Shown here: positions 33,704-37,656 of the stretch, piece after piece | How the letters are laid out: every line of letters begins with the position of its first letter | Numbering within the stretch: position 1 is the stretch's first letter | Assembly: GCA_021324445.1 (NCBI GenBank) | Contig: JAJPJC010000118.1 | Span: forward strand, 1-37,656 | Reading direction: 5' to 3' | DNA length: 37,656 nucleotides | Source of the DNA: Isosphaeraceae bacterium | GTDB lineage: Bacteria > Planctomycetota > Planctomycetia > Isosphaerales > Isosphaeraceae | Translations under genes and position numbers: made by a program | The notes under the pieces: generated by a model | What the model saw: the letters and a program-made list of their open reading frames with translations, nothing else | Told to the model about the DNA's origin: nothing | Database searches by the model: none

Positions 33704-36691
33704 ATGAGCCGCCCCCGGCTGTCTGGAACACTGCGCTCAATCGGATTGGTATTCACGATGGCGGCCGCGATCGCCGGCGGTGCAGGCGGTGGCCGCGCCG
33801 CGGACCGGTCGGCGCGCGTCCCGTGGACGACCTCGCGGATCGCCGGCGCGCCCGAGCCGCCGCCGCTGTATTCCGTCGAGCCGGCCTTTCCCCACCTCAA
33901 GTTCCGCTTCCCGGTCGCGCTGGTCCCCGCCCCGGGGACCAACCGCTTCTTCGTCGGCGAGCTCCAGGGGCGCATCGTCTCCTTCCCGGTTGACCCGAAG
34001 TGCCGCCAGGCCGACCTGGCGCTCGACGTCGCCAAGCTCCACCCCGACCTGACGATGTTCTATGGCATCGCCTTCCACCCCAGGTTCGAGGAAAATCGTT
34101 ATATTTATGTCTGTTACGTTCTCAAGAACGACCTGCCCGATGGCTCGATCGTCTCCCGGTTCGAGGTGAGCCGGACCGATCCCCCGGTGATCGATCCCCG
34201 GAGCGAGAAGGTCCTGCTGACGTTCTGGTCGGGGGGCCATAACGGCGGCTGCCTGGACTTCGGCACGGACGGGTATCTCTATATCTCGACCGGCGACGCC
34301 GGCGATGCCGCTCCGCCCGATGCCCGCAAGATGACCGGGCAAGATTGCTCCGACCTGCTCTCGAGCGTCCTCCGCATCGACGTCGACCATGCGGAGGCGG
34401 GTAAATCCTACCGCATCCCGCCCGACAACCCGTTCCTGAACATGCCCGGCGTCCGGCCCGAGATCTGGGCCTTCGGCTTCCGCAACCCTTGGCGGATGAG
34501 CATCGACCGTGCGACCGGCGACCTGTGGGTCGGGGACGTTGGGTGGGAGCTCTGGGAGATGGTCGACAAGGTGAAGCGTGGTGGCAACTACGGCTGGAGC
34601 GTGATGGAAGGCCCGCAGCCGGTGCACGTCGAAGGCCGGCGCGGGCCGACGCCCATCCTGCCGCCGACGAAGGCCCACCCCCATTCCGAGGCGGCGTCGA
34701 TCACCGGCGGCTATGTCTACCACGGGATGCGGCTGCCCGAGCTGAAGGGAGCCTACATCTACGGCGACTACCAGACCGGGATCGTCTGGGGGCTGCGCTG
34801 TCCGGGCGAGACCGTCACCTGGCAGCAGGAGCTGGCGCGGACGCCGATCCACCTGGCCGCCTTCGGTCAGTCGCTCGACGGCGAGGTCTACCTGGTCGAT
34901 CACGACCGGACGCACCAGGTCTACCGGCTGGTCCGCAACCCGGCCGCGACGGTGAAACACGAGTTTCCCCGCCGTCTGAGCCAGACCGGCCTGTTCGCCT
35001 CGACCCGGGACCACCGGGTGGCCCCGGGCGTGATCCCTTATTCGGTCAACTCCGAGCTCTGGGCCGACGGCGCGACCGCCGAGCGGTTCCTGGCCGTGCC
35101 CGGCACTGGATGCGTCGGCCGCGACGAGCTGGGCAACTGGCGATTCCCCGAGGGCTCGGTGCTGGTCCGGACCGTCTCGATCGAGACCGGCAGGTCGGAG
35201 CCGGCCCGCCGGCGGGTCGAGACCCAGATCCTCCACTTCGAGGACGACGCCTGGCGGCCGTATTCCTATGTCTGGGACGACGACCAGGCTGATGCGGTCC
35301 TGGCCGAGGCTCAGGGGGCGACCAGGACGATCGCGATCGACGATCCGGCCGCACCCGGCGGGCGCCGCCAGCGGAATTACCGCGTCTACGCCCGGACCGA
35401 ATGCGCCCTCTGCCATAATCCCTGGGTCGAGAAGAAGACGACGATCTTCGGCGTCCAGTCGGCCTCGCCCCTGGGCATGAACACGCTCCAGATGAACAGG
35501 GCGGTCGAGACGGGTGCCGGCTCGGTCAACCAGTTGACGGCCTTGCACCAGGCCGGGCTCCTGGCCTGGACGCCCGACCCGGCCCGGCTCCCGAAGCTGG
35601 TCAATCCCTACGACGAGTCGGCCGAGCTGGGGCACCGGGCGCGGTCGTACTTCCAGACGAATTGCGCGCACTGCCACCAGTTCAACGCCGGGGGCGCCGC
35701 CAACATCGCCCTGGGGTTCGAAGTCCCCCTGGAGCAGACCAAGACCGTGGATGTGCGGCCGATCCAGGGGACCTTCCAGATCGCCGGGGCGCGGATCATC
35801 GCGCCGGGTGATCCCGCGCGCTCGGTGCTGTATTACCGGGTCTCCAAGCTGGGAGGCGGCCGGATGCCCCGGCTCGGCTCGAACCAGGTCGACCTTCGCG
35901 CGGTTCGCATGATCCACGACTGGATCGCCAGCATGCCGGTCCCCAAGGCCGATGGGTCCGCGGGCATCGCGGCGGTCCCGGTTGAGGACCGCGCCGCGCT
36001 CGAGACGCTACGGCGCGGCGATCGCCGCCCGGGCGCGGCCCAGTCGGCGGCCATCCGCCGGCTGACATCCACGACCCGAGGGGCGCTGCTGCTCCTGGGC
36101 CTGATCGACCGCGAGCCGGTCCCCGACTCGCTGCGCCAGGAGGTGGTGGCGATCACGCGGAACAGCCCCGCGGTCGAGGTTCGCGACCTGTTCGAGCGGT
36201 TCATCCCCGAGGGGGAGCGGGTCAAGCGGCTGGGGGACGTGGTCGACCGGCCGTCGATCCTGTCGCTCCGCGGCGACGCCCGGCGCGGTCGCGACGTCTT
36301 CACCTCCAATCCCGCCGCCCAGTGCAAGACCTGCCACAAGGCCGGCGACGTCGGCGAAGTGGTCGGCCCCGACCTGACCAAGATCGGCGCCAAGTATGAC
36401 CGGACTGCCTTGCTCGACCAGATCCTCGAGCCGTCCAAGACCATCGATCCCCAGTATGTTGCCCACCTGCTGGAAACCAAGGACGGACGGGTCGTCACCG
36501 GGTTGGTCGTGGAGAAATCCGCGCGCGAGGTGGTGCTCAAGGACGCGCAGGGCAAGACGGTGCGCGTCGCCGGCGCCGAGGTCGAGCAGCTCGTCCCGCA
36601 GTCGCGCTCGCTCATGCCCGAGCTGTTGCTCCGCGACCTGACCGCCCAGCAAGTGGCCGATCTGCTGGAGTACCTCTCGACCTTGAGGTGA
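33704..36691 (+). CDS. PQQ-type sugar dehydrogenase with three c-heme motifs
   Basis: This 995-residue exported protein has a signal segment at 9-33. Residues 60-410 are a soluble glucose/sorbosone dehydrogenase propeller: FHPRFEENRYIYVCY, GGHNGGCLDFGTDGYLYISTGD, WAFGFRNPWRMSID, GDVGWELWEMVD and GGNYGWSVMEG. Residues 420-760 contain two heme motifs, CALCH (567-571) and CAHCH (654-658), in the layout of the planctomycete cytochrome-containing oxidoreductases, with MPRLGSN as a candidate distal ligand region. Residues 850-995 are a PVC-type C-terminal heme domain with CKTCH (874-878) and a distal SLMPELL. It should oxidise a sugar or other alcohol in the periplasm and pass electrons along its own hemes. 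The ATG at 33704 is the only start before the signal. A REP-like hairpin follows 8 nt after the stop. Confidence 0.9.
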   Translation: MSRPRLSGTLRSIGLVFTMAAAIAGGAGGGRAADRSARVPWTTSRIAGAPEPPPLYSVEPAFPHLKFRFPVALVPAPGTNRFFVGELQGRIVSFPVDPKCRQADLALDVAKLHPDLTMFYGIAFHPRFEENRYIYVCYVLKNDLPDGSIVSRFEVSRTDPPVIDPRSEKVLLTFWSGGHNGGCLDFGTDGYLYISTGDAGDAAPPDARKMTGQDCSDLLSSVLRIDVDHAEAGKSYRIPPDNPFLNMPGVRPEIWAFGFRNPWRMSIDRATGDLWVGDVGWELWEMVDKVKRGGNYGWSVMEGPQPVHVEGRRGPTPILPPTKAHPHSEAASITGGYVYHGMRLPELKGAYIYGDYQTGIVWGLRCPGETVTWQQELARTPIHLAAFGQSLDGEVYLVDHDRTHQVYRLVRNPAATVKHEFPRRLSQTGLFASTRDHRVAPGVIPYSVNSELWADGATAERFLAVPGTGCVGRDELGNWRFPEGSVLVRTVSIETGRSEPARRRVETQILHFEDDAWRPYSYVWDDDQADAVLAEAQGATRTIAIDDPAAPGGRRQRNYRVYARTECALCHNPWVEKKTTIFGVQSASPLGMNTLQMNRAVETGAGSVNQLTALHQAGLLAWTPDPARLPKLVNPYDESAELGHRARSYFQTNCAHCHQFNAGGAANIALGFEVPLEQTKTVDVRPIQGTFQIAGARIIAPGDPARSVLYYRVSKLGGGRMPRLGSNQVDLRAVRMIHDWIASMPVPKADGSAGIAAVPVEDRAALETLRRGDRRPGAAQSAAIRRLTSTTRGALLLLGLIDREPVPDSLRQEVVAITRNSPAVEVRDLFERFIPEGERVKRLGDVVDRPSILSLRGDARRGRDVFTSNPAAQCKTCHKAGDVGEVVGPDLTKIGAKYDRTALLDQILEPSKTIDPQYVAHLLETKDGRVVTGLVVEKSAREVVLKDAQGKTVRVAGAEVEQLVPQSRSLMPELLLRDLTAQQVADLLEYLSTLR

Positions 36692-36699
36692 GGCGACCC

Positions 36700-36757
36700 G
36701 TAGGTCAGGCTTTCAGCCTGAGATTCTTCGGAACGTCAGGCTGAAAGCCTGACCTAC
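36700..36757 (+). repeat. REP-like inverted repeat, GGCTTTCAGCC type (possible terminator)
   Basis: A perfect 22-bp inverted repeat (36700-36721 with 36736-36757) with a 14-nt loop carries the core TCAGGCTTTCAGCCTGA in each arm. It starts 8 nt after the sugar dehydrogenase stop. It could act as its terminator, although no T-tract follows. It is the second of three related elements (26158-26215 and 37517-37568). Confidence 0.8.
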
Positions 36758-36993
36758 GTCGGAGCGAATGGTGATGGTTTCCAGGCAAGGGCGGTGGACC
36801 GGTCTGGATCTCTCGCTGGTCATGGTGATGCTCGGCGCACCTGGCCTGGGCGGGCTCAAGGGACAAGAGGCCAAGGACGGTCAGCCGGCGGCCGCGGCCC
36901 GGCACACGCAGCGTCGCCTCACGACAGGGTCGTCCGCTCCGAGTTCGGTCGGGTACACCGTGGGCAATCGGGAACGCGCTCGGAAGTGGAGGA
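36758..36993. other. Intergenic region, no gene recognised
   Basis: A short plus-strand frame from 36768 begins with a signal-like MVMVSRQGRWTGLDLSLVMV but loses protein-like character after about 35 codons and then runs antisense to the hicB-like gene. It may be the 5' scrap of an exported-protein gene, but no family is recognised. Confidence 0.3.
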
Positions 36994-37488
36994 TCATTCC
37001 GCTCGACGTCGACCATGCGCGAGCTTCTGCCCGGGGGATCGTTTCGATGGGTTCGACGAGCTTGACCGGCGTTTGCCGTCGGGCAAGGGCTTCGCTCCCC
37101 CCCGTCGTTCTTCCAGCTTAGCGTGGACTTCCTGCCAGGTTGGCTCGGCGATCTTGACCTGCGAGGGAGCTTCGCCGGCGGCGAGTGCCAGGGTTGCGGC
37201 AACCAGTTCGTTCAAGCTCTGACCGCGGGATTCCGCCAGGATCGCCCGCTTTCGGTGCAGCTGGGGTGCGATCCGGACATTGAATCGGCCGGAGTAGGGC
37301 CGGTCGGGCTGCTTCCGCTCTTCCGCACAGCACGCCAGAGAGAAATCAATCGATTCCTCGAACGACTGGCGAGCTTCCTCAACGGTCCGACCCTGAAAGG
37401 TGATCCGGTCGCGCAGGCCCACCGTTCGGCCGAACAGCTCGCCGGCGTCGAGATCGACCTCCAGGATTCCGGTGTAACCTTTATATAT
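36994..37488 (-). CDS. HicB family antitoxin-like protein, start codon lost or non-standard
   Basis: The frame reads IYKGYTGILEVDLDAGEL, RTVGLRDRITFQGRTVEEA and FNVRIAPQLHRKRAI, then a ribbon-helix-helix-like LNELVAATLALA. This is the typical HicB layout: a partial RNase H-like domain followed by a DNA-binding RHH domain, acting as antitoxin and repressor of the HicA mRNA interferase. The expected start of the family (M-x-YKGY) falls at 37488, but the codon there is ATA. No ATG, GTG or TTG is in frame just upstream. The first usable one is a GTG at 37422, which would remove the first 22 residues of the domain. The last 40 residues are basic and low-complexity. No hicA is found on either side within the window. 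Confidence 0.6.
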   Translation of the reverse strand: MYKGYTGILEVDLDAGELFGRTVGLRDRITFQGRTVEEARQSFEESIDFSLACCAEERKQPDRPYSGRFNVRIAPQLHRKRAILAESRGQSLNELVAATLALAAGEAPSQVKIAEPTWQEVHAKLEERRGGAKPLPDGKRRSSSSNPSKRSPGQKLAHGRRRAE

Positions 37489-37516
37489 ATTACCCCGGCA
37501 AGGAAGAAACTCATGT

Positions 37517-37568
37517 GGGTCAGGCTGTCCAGCCTGACATGCCTGGAGAGTCAGGCTGGACAGCGACC
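37517..37568. repeat. REP-like inverted repeat, GGCTGTCCAGCC type
   Basis: Left arm GGGTCAGGCTGTCCAGCCTGA (from 37517) and right arm TCAGGCTGGACAGCGACCC (37551 onward) pair except for a two-base deletion in the right arm; the 14-bp core is perfect. It lies directly upstream of the hicB-like gene and is the third copy of the REP-like family here. Confidence 0.75.
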
Positions 37569-37656
37569 CCTGTGAACATGCAAAGGTTATTGTGACGTAA
37601 CTCCTGATCGTATCAGGGGTTCTTCTTCCGAAAACGGCGGGCCAACCCCTCGGGCC

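Noticed and set aside
33737..35917. Minus-strand open frame opposite the sugar dehydrogenase
   Set aside because: Composition is that of an antisense shadow and the plus frame carries all catalytic and heme motifs.
36705..37202. Minus-strand frame of 165 codons after the sugar dehydrogenase
   Set aside because: Starts inside the hicB-like gene in another register and ends in the REP element; rich in P, R, S and H without a domain.
37212..37514. Minus-strand frame beginning with ATG at 37514 as the hicB start
   Set aside because: It is out of register with the HicB motif and encodes an unrelated peptide.

Overview
The window is high-GC DNA, roughly two-thirds GC by eye. Its gene content points to a planctomycete, most likely of the Isosphaeraceae/Gemmataceae type. 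The indicators are a DUF1559 protein, a decayed DUF1501 gene, PVC-type CxxCH dehydrogenases with long multidomain layouts, an ECF sigma factor with a C-terminal membrane and extracytoplasmic extension, a Hanks-type kinase, and many small inverted-repeat elements between genes. The genus assignment is inference; no rRNA is present to confirm it.

Layout. 1-325 holds nested palindromes. 326-1633 (-) is an ExeA-like AAA ATPase. A structured inverted repeat and a likely promoter lead into a Ser/Thr kinase (2022-2918 +), then accA (3055-4068 +) and an aldo/keto reductase (4163-5191 +). After an inverted-repeat element come an MHS-family transporter (5679-6971 +) and a convergent acyl-CoA dehydrogenase (6975-8147 -). 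8553-9078 (+) carries four tRNA genes: Ser-CGA, Gly-UCC, Gly-CCC and Gln-UUG. The two Gly genes are separated by a 20-unit heptamer array. 9097-10988 (-) is a compact three-gene operon: rhomboid protease, membrane ClpP/SppA-like serine protease, and UBP-type zinc finger protein.

11642-12062 (+) is a frameshifted DUF1501 remnant. On the minus strand follow a DUF1559 protein, a di-heme peroxidase-like oxidoreductase and a 1009-residue secreted zinc metalloprotease (12121-20036). On the plus strand come a PEBP lipoprotein, an SDR oxidoreductase and a YVTN beta-propeller protein (20234-22876). Minus-strand genes at 22954-30824 are an ECF sigma factor with a transmembrane segment and two STN-like repeats, an enolase-superfamily enzyme, and a 1533-residue NodB/FG-GAP/dehydrogenase/HEAT/cytochrome c fusion. 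The window ends with maf, an M28 peptidase, a small unknown gene, a kinase fragment, a three-CxxCH PQQ-type sugar dehydrogenase and an orphan hicB-like gene.

Functional threads. Three exported proteins carry covalent-heme motifs (15105-16862, 26223-30824, 33704-36691), which suggests periplasmic oxidation of sugars or other carbon compounds feeding c-type cytochromes. The rhomboid/ClpP-like/UBP operon is the best candidate here for an undescribed system. The second strong signal is the number of different short inverted-repeat elements placed at gene ends; one supplies the stop codon of maf.
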